Shown one piece after another: positions 1-7,070 of a stretch of 12,144 nucleotides of DNA (position 1 is the stretch's first letter; each line of letters begins with the position of its first letter). The position numbers and the translations under genes were made by a program. The stretch is from JBFIHZ01 sp041601535 (GTDB lineage: Bacteria; Pseudomonadota; Gammaproteobacteria; Xanthomonadales; SZUA-36): NCBI GenBank assembly GCA_041601535.1, contig JBFIHZ010000097.1:1-12144 (forward strand), written 5' to 3'. Under the pieces are notes generated by a model. The model worked only from the letters and a program-made list of their open reading frames with translations, did no database searches and was not told where the DNA came from.

Positions 1-1576
1 GAATAAGCTGTTCCGCAAGGTAAGTGATTTTCACCGGCTCGCCCATATCCAGCACATAGATTTCACCGCCACTGCCCAGCACCGCAGCCTGCATGATCAG
101 CTGGCTGGCTTCGGAAATGGTCATGAAGTATCGCGAGATTTCCGGGTGCGTCACGGTCACCGGGCCGCCGCGAGCAATCTGTTCCTTGAACAGCGGCACA
201 ACGCTGCCATTGGAATTGAGCACATTGCCGAACCGCACGGTGATGTAGCGCGTCTGCGAGCGTGCGTTCATGTTCTGGCAATACATCTCGGCCACCCGCT
301 TGGTGGCGCCCATGATATTGGCCGGATTGACCGCCTTGTCGGTGGAGATCAGTACGAAGGTACCCACTTCGTGCCGCTCGGCCGCCTCTGCCAAGCGCAT
401 GGTACCCAGCACATTATTGCGAAAGGCTTCACGTACCTGGGTTTGCAGGATGGGCAGATGCTTGTAAGCGGCCGCGTGGAAAATCATGTCGGGCTTGTAT
501 TCCCCCACGACTTTTTCCACCGTGGCGGAATCACAGATATCACCCAGTACGCTGCAGAACACCAGATCCTGGAATTCGCTGCGCAATTCATGATCTATGC
601 GGTACAGCGCGTATTCACCATTATCCACCACGATCAGTTCAACCGGGTTCAAGCGGGCGATCTGGCGGCACAGTTCCGAGCCGATCGAGCCACCGCCACC
701 GGTGATCATCACGCGTTTGCCCGCCAGCCCTTCGCGGATGGAATCCCATTCCAGCGAAACCGGCTCGCGCCCCAGCAGGTCGTCAATCACCACCCGCTTC
801 AGATCATCAATGCGGGTGGCGCGGTTGCCCAGGTCGTTCAGGGTGGGCAAAGTGCGGAATTCAATACCGCTTTTCTCACACACTTCCACCACCTGCTGCA
901 TTTGCTGGTTGGTGGCCGATGGCATGGCAATGATGGCCAGTTCGGCCCCCACTTCGTGTGCCACGCGCGGCAGTTTATCTATGCTGCCGAGTACCGGCAC
1001 GCCGTGCACCTGCGCACCGCGCAAGCGCCGGTCATCGTCCAGAAAACCAATCACGTCGAATCCGCCGCGGTGGCGCAATTCACGTTCCAGCAATGCCCCG
1101 GAACGCCCCGCACCCAGCAACAGCACACGCTTCAGGCCCGTGGTCTGGGTATTCTGCGGCATGCGTGAATCCTTCCAGAAGCGGTAACACATGCGCGGCA
1201 GACCCAGGGTGAGAAACAGTATGCCGGGATAGATCAGCACCGCACCGAGGATTTCACGCATGTGCCCCGGAAAGGACAGCGTCAGGGCGGCAATGATGAG
1301 CACGGTGCCAAACAGGGCCGCGCGCGCGATGTTCCACAGGTCGGGAAAGCTGGCGAAACGCCACAGGCCCTTGTACAGCCCGGTGGACCAGAGCACCAGC
1401 CCTTGCAGGCTGAGAATGAGTGCAAGTTCGGACAGCCACGAAATGGAAGAAACAATGCCGGGGAAGCCTCCCTGGCGAATGATCCAGCCAGCCGCGAGCC
1501 ATGAAGCAGCCACCATGAACAGGTCGTGACTTACAACGGCCGCCCGCGGATGCCGCAGAATGCGCATTAGGTTCAT
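1..1576 (-). CDS. WbpM/FlaA1-like membrane NDP-sugar 4,6-dehydratase (partial, C-terminus outside window)
   Basis: Polysaccharide biosynthesis protein of the CapD/WbpM/PglF type. Such enzymes dehydrate UDP-GlcNAc at C4/C6 to start deoxy-amino sugar synthesis for O-antigen, capsule or protein glycans. The minus-strand frame is open from an ATG at 1576 to the window edge, giving 525 residues; relatives have roughly 600-680, so the C-terminus is missing. The N-terminus has four likely membrane segments (about residues 18-36, 46-67, 83-102, 108-127). A first Rossmann fold follows (VLLLGAGRSG, 151-160), then the DDLLGREPV linker (265-273), then a second Rossmann fold with TGGGGSIGSE (292-301). The catalytic region reads STDKAVNPANIMGATKR (411-427), with Met422 where most SDR enzymes have Tyr and Lys426 four residues on. 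FGNVLNSNGSV follows. A second in-frame ATG is at 1567. The start lies 13 bp after the stop of the WbpL-like gene, so the two are probably one operon. The exact sugar product cannot be read from sequence. Confidence 0.93.
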   Translation of the reverse strand, partial: MNLMRILRHPRAAVVSHDLFMVAASWLAAGWIIRQGGFPGIVSSISWLSELALILSLQGLVLWSTGLYKGLWRFASFPDLWNIARAALFGTVLIIAALTLSFPGHMREILGAVLIYPGILFLTLGLPRMCYRFWKDSRMPQNTQTTGLKRVLLLGAGRSGALLERELRHRGGFDVIGFLDDDRRLRGAQVHGVPVLGSIDKLPRVAHEVGAELAIIAMPSATNQQMQQVVEVCEKSGIEFRTLPTLNDLGNRATRIDDLKRVVIDDLLGREPVSLEWDSIREGLAGKRVMITGGGGSIGSELCRQIARLNPVELIVVDNGEYALYRIDHELRSEFQDLVFCSVLGDICDSATVEKVVGEYKPDMIFHAAAYKHLPILQTQVREAFRNNVLGTMRLAEAAERHEVGTFVLISTDKAVNPANIMGATKRVAEMYCQNMNARSQTRYITVRFGNVLNSNGSVVPLFKEQIARGGPVTVTHPEISRYFMTISEASQLIMQAAVLGSGGEIYVLDMGEPVKITYLAEQLI

Positions 1577-1589
1577 TTTTGTATCCCGC

Positions 1590-2603
1590 TTAAGCGAGCA
1601 CTCCAAGTTTTCGCTTTACCACAAACCAGCCCAGTACCAGCGCCACGGAGACAGACCATGCCATCACCGCGGCCCATGCCGGATAATTGACTGCAACTGC
1701 AATTACCGGCACCACCAGCACCAGGTTGATCAATTGATAGAGCAAAAGCACTTTGCCGTGCGACCAGCCATGCCCAATCAACTGCTGGTAAAGATGTTGT
1801 TTGTGCGCAGTATACCACCGCTCACCCTTGTTTACCCTGTACAGCAGGGTGACCGTGCTGTCGCAAACAAAAACCACCATGACCAGCCAGGCCACTGCGG
1901 CAGAAAAAATGCCTTTGTACGAACCATAAAACAACAGCGCGGCGATGATAAAACCCAGCGTGCCGCTGGCAACATCCCCCAGAAATACCTTCGCCCTGCC
2001 CAGGTTCCAGGGCAAGAACCCCATACAGCTGGTGGCCAGCAGAGCGGAAAACAATGCGGCTTCGGGATCACCTCCCTGTACGAACAGCCAGGCCAGTACA
2101 CTGCCGGCGAACACGCCCTGAGCCCCGGCCATGCCGTTGCTGCCATCCATGAAGTTGTACAAATTGGTCATCCACACCAGGCCCAGCAAGGCCAGCACGG
2201 CCAGCAAGCCTCCCAGCACGGTCGACGGCATGACACCGGCGCAGACCAGCAGCCAGGCGCTGGCCAGCAGCTGAAACGCAAAGCGCAGCCGGGCGGACAG
2301 GTCGCGCATATCGTCCCACCAGCCCAGCGCAGCCAGCAGCACAGCACCGGGCAGCAGGCAGTGCAACCAGAACGCCGTGGCGGCGGAGCCAGCCGGCACA
2401 AACCACGCCACTGCAAACAGCGCCAGCAGCAGGCCTGCCCCACCACCACGGGGTGTGATCTCGGTATGGCTGTGGCGCTCACCCGGCAGGTCGTACATGC
2501 CAAGGCGCCGGACCAGACGTGTCACTACAGCGGTTAAAACAAACGAGGCCAGCAGTGCGGCAAACAGCAAAACAAGCGGTGCTACTGCCTGATCCACGGT
2601 CAT
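1590..2603 (-). CDS. WbpL/WecA-like polyprenyl-phosphate sugar-1-phosphate transferase
   Basis: Glycosyltransferase family 4 (MraY/WecA/WbpL) integral membrane enzyme of 337 residues. These proteins move an N-acetylhexosamine-1-phosphate from its UDP carrier to undecaprenyl phosphate on the cytoplasmic face, starting a lipid-linked glycan. Motifs appear in the expected order: DLPGERHSH followed by TPRGGG (38-55), the GWWDD aspartate pair (Asp97/98), NLYNFMDGSNG (147-157), FLGDV with Asp210, and HKQH (267-270), the basic cytoplasmic motif. About ten hydrophobic segments lie between. The DxPxxRxSH/PTPRGGG form is more like WbpL than E. coli WecA. It starts 12 bp after lapB and is followed 13 bp later by a WbpM-like gene, the classic partner of WbpL, so a role in O-antigen initiation is a reasonable inference. 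The Shine-Dalgarno site is weak. The acceptor is secure from the family; the donor sugar is not. Confidence 0.92.
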   Translation of the reverse strand: MTVDQAVAPLVLLFAALLASFVLTAVVTRLVRRLGMYDLPGERHSHTEITPRGGGAGLLLALFAVAWFVPAGSAATAFWLHCLLPGAVLLAALGWWDDMRDLSARLRFAFQLLASAWLLVCAGVMPSTVLGGLLAVLALLGLVWMTNLYNFMDGSNGMAGAQGVFAGSVLAWLFVQGGDPEAALFSALLATSCMGFLPWNLGRAKVFLGDVASGTLGFIIAALLFYGSYKGIFSAAVAWLVMVVFVCDSTVTLLYRVNKGERWYTAHKQHLYQQLIGHGWSHGKVLLLYQLINLVLVVPVIAVAVNYPAWAAVMAWSVSVALVLGWFVVKRKLGVLA

Positions 2604-2615
2604 GCGGAACTCAGG

Positions 2616-3782
2616 TCACTCGCCCAACACACCCTGGATGCGCCGGGTGGAGTCCCACTGGCGGCAACTGGGGCATTGCCAGTGATGGGTCTGGCCGCTG
2701 AATCCGCAGTGCGAACAGCGGTAACCGGCCTGGCGGGCCAACAGGCGTTCAGTGACCGCTTTCAGAATGTCGTCACTGGTCTCTGCCGGCAGGTGGCCGG
2801 CCGCGCGGAATTCAATCAGGCGGTTCAGTCCACGCACCGACGGCTTGCGGTTAAGTGATTCGACCAGGAAACTGGCCGCGGCGGGTGGGCCCTGCTCTTC
2901 AGCGATAAAATCGGTCAGCTTCAGCATCAGTGAGATGCCCAGGTGGCTTTCCGCCCATTGACGCAGCTTGCTGCGCGCCCGCTCCGTCTCGCCCGCCGCC
3001 TGGGCCGCATCGAGGTAGTTTTCCAGCAAATCGGGGATATACTCGGCATCCAGCTCGGCGATTTCTTCATACACCACCAGGGCTGACTCCAGATCCTGTT
3101 CGTCGATGCTCATGCGCGCCAGCATGAATCGCGCGCGGACGCCCTCCGGGTCATGCCTGCGCGCCTGACGCAAGTGCTTGCGGGCAGCGGCCCGGTCATC
3201 CGCGGCCAGGGACTGCTCGGCAAGTTCGCAGCAAAACTGCGCCATCATCACGCCCAGATGCGTCCCTTCAACCTGTTCCAGCCGCTCGGCCTGTACCAGT
3301 GCCTTGGCCCAGTCCCGCTCCTGTTGATAGATATCCAGCAGACTGCGCAGCGCGGACGGTGTTTGCGCATCACTTTCAATCAATTCGGAAAACAACCGCT
3401 CGGCGCGGTCCAGCAGCCCGGCACGCATGTAATCCTCACCCAGTTCCAGCAAGGCCTGGGTGCGCTGCGCCGGCTTCAACCCCTCCTTGGCAATGATGTT
3501 CTGGTGAAAGCGAATGGCCCGGTCCACCTCGCCACGGCGGCGGAACAGGTTGCCCAGCGCCAGGTGGGTCTCGACCGTTTCCTGGTTCACATCCGCCAGT
3601 TCCAGAAACACCTGGATGGCCTTGTCAGGCTGTTCATTGAGCAGGTAGTTCAGACCCTGGAAATACTGGTCACTGAACAGACGATTGCGTTTGCGGGTGG
3701 CCCGGCGGGAGTAGTTCTTGGCAATCCACCAGCCGAAGTACATGGCGGCCGGAAGTAACAGGTAGGGCAAATAGTCAATCAT
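2616..3782 (-). CDS. lapB: LapB (YciM), LPS assembly/LpxC-control protein
   Basis: Inner-membrane-anchored, cytoplasmic TPR protein. In E. coli, LapB works with FtsH to degrade LpxC and so limits lipid A synthesis. From the ATG at 3782 it has 388 residues, against 389 in E. coli. An N-terminal membrane anchor (about residues 4-21) is followed by the highly conserved stretch YFQGLNYLLNEQPDKA and by ETHLALGNLFRRRGEVDRAI. TPR helices fill most of the chain. The C-terminus carries a rubredoxin-like zinc knuckle, CSHCGF...CPSC, with two CxxC pairs. An in-frame GTG at 3803 would add seven residues; the ATG at 3782 is preferred because it places the anchor at the very N-terminus, as in the family, and overlaps the lapA stop by 8 nt (ATGATTGA), a coupling arrangement. 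GAGG lies close upstream. Upstream lapA and downstream polysaccharide genes fit an envelope role. Confidence 0.95.
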   Translation of the reverse strand: MIDYLPYLLLPAAMYFGWWIAKNYSRRATRKRNRLFSDQYFQGLNYLLNEQPDKAIQVFLELADVNQETVETHLALGNLFRRRGEVDRAIRFHQNIIAKEGLKPAQRTQALLELGEDYMRAGLLDRAERLFSELIESDAQTPSALRSLLDIYQQERDWAKALVQAERLEQVEGTHLGVMMAQFCCELAEQSLAADDRAAARKHLRQARRHDPEGVRARFMLARMSIDEQDLESALVVYEEIAELDAEYIPDLLENYLDAAQAAGETERARSKLRQWAESHLGISLMLKLTDFIAEEQGPPAAASFLVESLNRKPSVRGLNRLIEFRAAGHLPAETSDDILKAVTERLLARQAGYRCSHCGFSGQTHHWQCPSCRQWDSTRRIQGVLGE

Positions 3783-4050
3783 TGGCCTCGTCCGGGAAGG
3801 CACTGTTGCGGGCCAGTTGACGCTGAGATTTCGCCACCTTCAGACGCAAAGGCAGCACACCGAACAGCCAGGTAAGCAGCATACCCAGGCAAATTCCAAC
3901 GACGATGGCGGCCAGCAGGCTCAAACCCAGGGGCCAGTTTAATTGCAGCCACAGCAGGTCTACGGCCACCACGGTGTGATTCAAGGTGCCAACGATCAGG
4001 CCCAGCGCAACTGCCAGGATGATGACGATAATAAATCCCATGCGGTACAC
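3775..4050 (-). CDS. lapA: LapA (YciS) small inner-membrane protein, DUF1049 family
   Basis: Small membrane protein of 91 residues with two hydrophobic segments (about 5-24 and 42-66) separated by a short loop containing the NHTVVAVDLLWLQ stretch, the usual place of the QNxxxVxxxxL family motif. It ends in a basic, polar cytoplasmic tail (LRLKVAKSQRQLAR). In E. coli, LapA is encoded beside LapB and associates with it in LPS assembly control; its own activity is not defined. The start chosen is a GTG at 4050, because GGGAG (complement of 4057-4061) lies six bases upstream. An ATG three codons later (4041) lacks such a site but would also give a sensible protein. The stop overlaps the lapB start. 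The gene follows ihfB after about 100 bp. Confidence 0.88.
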   Translation of the reverse strand: MYRMGFIIVIILAVALGLIVGTLNHTVVAVDLLWLQLNWPLGLSLLAAIVVGICLGMLLTWLFGVLPLRLKVAKSQRQLARNSAFPDEAND

Positions 4051-4153
4051 AACGCGCTCCCAACCCCGGCCGGCGGAGTGATGACAACCCGTCCAGGCGG
4101 ATGCTGGCGGGCGCTATGACGTGTGGATCAGCAGCTGGTGCGCTGCCGTCAAC

Positions 4154-4453
4154 TCAATCTGAATTTGTCGAGCTGTAAATATCTACCCGTTCGCGCAGCG
4201 ACTTACCTGGTTTGAAGTGGGGCACATGTTTACCGGGCAGGGCCACGGCTTCGCCGGTCTTGGGATTCCTGCCCATGCGAGGTGCACGGAAGTGCAAAGA
4301 AAAACTGCCAAACCCGCGGATTTCGATACGCTCGCCGTTGGACAGGGCCGCGCTCATTTGTTCTAGAATCGACTTTACACCCAACTCAACATCCAGATGA
4401 GCCAAATGCTTTTGGTCTTCAGCCAACTTGTCGATCAATTCGGATTTTGTCAT
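4154..4453 (-). CDS. ihfB: Integration host factor beta subunit
   Basis: DNA-bending nucleoid protein that pairs with IhfA and acts in recombination, transcription and replication. From the ATG at 4453 the protein has 99 residues, against 94 in E. coli, and starts with the classic MTKSELIDKLA. The dimerisation helices are followed by the HU/IHF signature around IEIRGFGSFSLHFR and the minor-groove arm GRNPKTGE, whose proline intercalates between base pairs. The C-terminus HFKPGKSLRERV is typical of the beta subunit. The frame stays open upstream to 4543, but the family start and a GTGAG seven bases upstream support 4453. It lies 86 bp after rpsA in the conserved rpsA-ihfB order. It probably has its own promoter as well as read-through from rpsA. 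Confidence 0.97.
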   Translation of the reverse strand: MTKSELIDKLAEDQKHLAHLDVELGVKSILEQMSAALSNGERIEIRGFGSFSLHFRAPRMGRNPKTGEAVALPGKHVPHFKPGKSLRERVDIYSSTNSD

Positions 4454-4474
4454 GTGGATCTCACTCTGTCCCTG

Positions 4475-4503
4475 ATTAACTGAAGTTTTACGTTGATGCT
4501 CAA
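4475..4503 (-). promoter_or_regulatory. Candidate ihfB promoter
   Basis: On the minus strand TTGAGC (complement of 4498-4503) and GTTAAT (complement of 4475-4480) are separated by 17 bp; each matches four of six consensus bases. The -35 touches the rpsA-ihfB hairpin. Transcription would begin near 4468, about 15 nt before the ihfB ATG. E. coli ihfB is known to have its own promoter. Confidence 0.45.
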
Positions 4504-4528
4504 GGGAGCCGGCGCGGTGCCGGCTCCC
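4504..4528 (-). terminator. Perfect 10-bp GC hairpin between rpsA and ihfB
   Basis: GGGAGCCGGC and GCCGGCTCCC are exact inverted repeats around a 5-nt loop, beginning 11 bases after the rpsA stop. The T content after it on the minus strand is poor (TTGAGCATC), so it is more likely a partial terminator, RNA-stability stem or processing site than a complete intrinsic terminator. Confidence 0.6.
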
Positions 4529-4539
4529 CTGAAGCAGGA

Positions 4540-6246
4540 TCAACTATCCTGTTCGAGCTGTTCCTTCAGCAGGTCACCCAGTGATGTGGTACCACTGGAA
4601 GCATTGCTTGACTGGTATTCTTCCAGCGCGTCCGCCAGTTCAGCGTCATCCTTGGCACGGATGGACAGGCTGAGCGTGCGGTTCTTGCGATCAATGCTGA
4701 TGAACTTGGCTTCAACTTCGTCGCCAACGGCCAGTTCCTTGGTCGCATCTTCCACCCGTTCCTTACGGATGTCGGAAGCGCGCAGGTAACCTTCCACGCC
4801 TTCAACCAGTTCAATTACCGCACCACGCGCATCCACTTCTTTCACGGTTCCTTTAACCATGCTGCCACGCGGATGCTCTGCCATAAAGGTGGCAAACGGA
4901 TCCTGGTCCATCTGCTTGATGCCCAGAGAAATGCGTTCGCGCTCGGGGTCTACCGCCAGAACCACGGCTTCGACGTCCTCGCCCTTGCGGAAATTGCGCA
5001 CGGCGTCTTCGCCGGTGTCATGCCAGGAGATGTCTGACAGGTGAACCAGGCCATCGATACCACCGTCCAGGCCGATAAAGATGCCGAAGTCGGTGATGGA
5101 CTTGATCGCGCCGGTAACCTTGTCGCCCTTGTTGTGAATGGCGGCAAAGGATTCCCACGGATTTGCCTGGCACTGCTTCATGCCCAGGGAGATGCGGCGG
5201 CGCTCTTCGTCGATGTCCAGAACCATGACTTCCAGTTCCATGCCGGTGTGAACCACCTTGGCCGGATTGACGTTCTTGTTGGTCCAGTCCATTTCAGACA
5301 CATGCACCAGGCCTTCAACGCCGTCTTCAATTTCAACAAAACAACCGTAATCGGTGATGTTGGAGACGGTGCCAAACAGGCGGGTGCCCACCGGGTAACG
5401 GCGTGCCAGATCGCTCCAGGGATCTTCACCCAGTTGCTTGAGGCCCAGCGATACGCGGTTGCGTTCACGGTCGAAGCGCAACACACGCACTTCCAGTTCG
5501 TCGGCCACGTTGACCACTTCACTGGGGTGACGTACGCGCTTCCACGCCATGTCGGTGATGTGCAGCAAGCCGTCGATGCCGCCCAGGTCCAGGAAGGCAC
5601 CGTAGTCGGTCAGGTTCTTGACCACACCCTTGACGATGACACCTTCTTCCAGGCGGTCCAGCAGGGCTTCGCGTTCGGCACTGAATTCTTTTTCAACCAC
5701 GGCGCGACGCGAAACCACGATGTTGTTGCGCTTGCGGTCCAGCTTGATGATCTTGAATTCGAGATCCTTGCCTTCCAGGTAGGCGGGATCGCGTACCGGG
5801 CGGACATCCACCAGCGAGCCGGGCAGAAAGGCGCGGATGTCTTCGATATCCACGGTGAAACCACCTTTGACCTTGCCACTGATCTTGCCTTCAATGGTTT
5901 CTTCGCCTTCGAAAGCACCTTCCAGTTTGTCCCAGACCATGGCGCGCTTGGCCTTGTCGCGGGACAGGCGGGTTTCGCCGAAACCGTCTTCAACGGCATC
6001 GAGGGCCACCTGTACTTCGTCGCCCACTTCAACTTCCAGCTCACCATTAAGGTTCTTGAACTGGCTGATGGGTACGATGCCCTCGGATTTCAGACCGGCG
6101 TTGACCACGACAGCGTCGTCGCGGATCTCCATTACAGTGCCGGTTACGATGGAACCTGGTCTGAGGTCGTGCGCGGCCAGGCTCTGTTCAAATAATTCTG
6201 CGAAGCTTTCGGTTGTGCTTGCGGTTTCAGTGATGCTTTCAGTCAT
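4540..6246 (-). CDS. rpsA: 30S ribosomal protein S1
   Basis: Largest small-subunit ribosomal protein; it binds mRNA and helps it dock on the 30S subunit, especially where the Shine-Dalgarno site is weak. The protein has 568 residues from the ATG at 6246 and is close to E. coli S1 (557). Six S1 OB-fold repeats can be followed, starting near residue 31. Landmarks include KVKGGFTVDIEDIRAFLPGS in repeat 2, NLTDYGAFLDLGGIDGLLHI in repeat 3, NITDYGCFVEIEDGVEGLVH in repeat 4, SITDFGIFIGLDGGIDGLVH in repeat 5 and GVEGYLRASD in repeat 6. The N-terminus carries about 11 extra Ser/Thr/Glu-rich residues before the conserved ESFAELFE. The start is not preceded by a good Shine-Dalgarno site (GAGAG is about 12 bases away), as is known for autoregulated enteric rpsA. 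An in-frame GTG at 6288 is unlikely. The gene follows cmk with a 137-bp leader. Confidence 0.98.
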   Translation of the reverse strand: MTESITETASTTESFAELFEQSLAAHDLRPGSIVTGTVMEIRDDAVVVNAGLKSEGIVPISQFKNLNGELEVEVGDEVQVALDAVEDGFGETRLSRDKAKRAMVWDKLEGAFEGEETIEGKISGKVKGGFTVDIEDIRAFLPGSLVDVRPVRDPAYLEGKDLEFKIIKLDRKRNNIVVSRRAVVEKEFSAEREALLDRLEEGVIVKGVVKNLTDYGAFLDLGGIDGLLHITDMAWKRVRHPSEVVNVADELEVRVLRFDRERNRVSLGLKQLGEDPWSDLARRYPVGTRLFGTVSNITDYGCFVEIEDGVEGLVHVSEMDWTNKNVNPAKVVHTGMELEVMVLDIDEERRRISLGMKQCQANPWESFAAIHNKGDKVTGAIKSITDFGIFIGLDGGIDGLVHLSDISWHDTGEDAVRNFRKGEDVEAVVLAVDPERERISLGIKQMDQDPFATFMAEHPRGSMVKGTVKEVDARGAVIELVEGVEGYLRASDIRKERVEDATKELAVGDEVEAKFISIDRKNRTLSLSIRAKDDAELADALEEYQSSNASSGTTSLGDLLKEQLEQDS

Positions 6247-6323
6247 GTTGTGGTTTACTCTCAGGCGAAACGCCGTCAGCGTTGTCACCCGCCCAGGGTT
6301 GTTGAGTGATGATTCACCCAGTT

Positions 6324-6347
6324 AAAAATCCCACTGCGCGCAGCGGG
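6324..6347 (-). terminator. Terminator- or attenuator-like hairpin in the rpsA leader
   Basis: Read on the minus strand, CCCGCTG-CGCG-CAGTGGG forms a 7-bp stem (one G-T pair, 6330-6347) followed directly by ATTTTTAA. It could end cmk transcripts, or sit about 20-40 nt inside a transcript from the predicted rpsA promoter and act as an attenuator or as a leader stem used in S1 autoregulation. The short stem and the five-T run make strong termination uncertain. Confidence 0.45.
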
Positions 6348-6364
6348 TCCAAAAAAACAGCTAT

Positions 6365-6394
6365 AAAAAAACTATTATACAGATCAATTAATTA
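6365..6394 (+). promoter_or_regulatory. Candidate IHF-binding site overlapping the rpsA promoter
   Basis: On the plus strand GATCAATTAATTA (6382-6394) fits the IHF consensus WATCAANNNNTTR at every defined position except the first (G for W). An A-tract of seven (6365-6371) lies on the 5' side, as in strong sites such as phage lambda H'. The site covers the predicted -10 of rpsA. Since ihfB is the next gene after rpsA, this could form a feedback loop; that is inference. Confidence 0.45.
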
Positions 6395-6402
6395 GCTTGC
6401 TT
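6374..6402 (-). promoter_or_regulatory. Candidate rpsA promoter
   Basis: On the minus strand a perfect TATAAT (complement of 6374-6379) lies five bases after the cmk stop. A -35 at 17-bp spacing would be AAGCAA (6397-6402), a poor match, but it sits in AT-rich DNA with A-tracts that could act as an UP-like element. Transcription would begin near 6367, giving a leader of about 120 nt to the rpsA ATG. In E. coli, rpsA also has its own promoters besides read-through from cmk. Confidence 0.5.
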
Positions 6403-7070
6403 TTTTTTAGCAAAGCCATGATCTGTTGCAGCACCATTTCGATGCCCAGGTCCGTGGAATCAATGATGGTGGCGTCAGCGGCGGGAGTTAAGGGGGCTAT
6501 TGCCCTGCTCTGGTCTCTCTCGTCGCGCTTTTCTATGTCCCGGAAAAGGCGCGAGAGATTAACACTTTCTCCTTTTTCTTTCAACTGCTTATACCGCCTT
6601 TGCGCCCGCTCCTGCACGCTGGCGGTGAGAAATATTTTGAGTTCGGCATCCGGAAAAATCACCGTGCCCATATCGCGGCCATCCGCCACCAGGCCGGGTT
6701 CGCGCCGGAAAGCCCGCTGCCGCTGCACCAGGGCGGCGCGCACCGCTGGCAATGCGGCCACCCGCGAGGCCGCCGCACTGACCGCTTCGGTACGCAGGCG
6801 GTCACCCACTGGCTGACCTGCCAGCACCGGACATACCTCCCCCCTGGTCACTTCGAAACGAACGTCCAGCGCCTGCGCCACCTGTCCCAGGCGGGCCTCG
6901 TCGTCCAGGTCTACTTCCTGGTCCATCGCGGCCACCGCAACCAGCCGGTACAAGGCGCCGCTGTCCAGGTAATGCCAGCCCAGCTGCTGCGCCAGCAGCA
7001 GGGCGATGGTGCCCTTGCCCGATCCACCGGGTCCGTCGATGGTGACCACCGGGGCGCTCGCTTCAGTCAT
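6384..7070 (-). CDS. cmk: Cytidylate kinase
   Basis: Cytoplasmic enzyme that phosphorylates CMP and dCMP with ATP, recycling pyrimidine nucleotides for RNA, DNA and phospholipid synthesis. From the ATG at 7070 it has 228 residues (E. coli 227). The P-loop GPGGSGKGT occupies residues 13-21. The LDSGALYR stretch of the CMP-binding region follows, then VADGRDMGTVIFPDAELKIF, which is diagnostic of the family, and the lid-region arginines in RRYKQLKEKG and RDERDQSR. The start overlaps the aroA stop by 8 nt (ATGACTGA), so translation is probably coupled to aroA; frame continues open upstream inside aroA but the family start is clear. The last codons contain a run of eight A residues. The stop lies only five bases before the predicted -10 of the rpsA promoter. 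Confidence 0.97.
   Translation of the reverse strand: MTEASAPVVTIDGPGGSGKGTIALLLAQQLGWHYLDSGALYRLVAVAAMDQEVDLDDEARLGQVAQALDVRFEVTRGEVCPVLAGQPVGDRLRTEAVSAAASRVAALPAVRAALVQRQRAFRREPGLVADGRDMGTVIFPDAELKIFLTASVQERAQRRYKQLKEKGESVNLSRLFRDIEKRDERDQSRAIAPLTPAADATIIDSTDLGIEMVLQQIMALLKKSKLIN

Noticed and set aside
146..1168. Long plus-strand open frame opposite the 4,6-dehydratase gene
   Set aside because: It is a shadow of the GC-rich minus-strand gene, His/Gln-rich with no family features; similar shadows at 1560-2537, 5041-6195 and 7253-8398 lie opposite secure genes.
1587..1596. 10-bp palindrome CGCTTAAGCG over the stop codon of the WbpL-like gene
   Set aside because: Single copy without T-run or other sites; probably chance.
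4051..4153. Promoter for lapA in the ihfB-lapA gap
   Set aside because: TTGACG is present but no acceptable -10 lies at proper spacing; transcription from the ihfB promoter is a simpler explanation.
6400..6409. Run of eight A residues (A AAA AAA in frame) near the end of cmk as a -1 slippage site
   Set aside because: A -1 shift would only replace the last few residues before a near-by stop, so no meaningful alternative product results.
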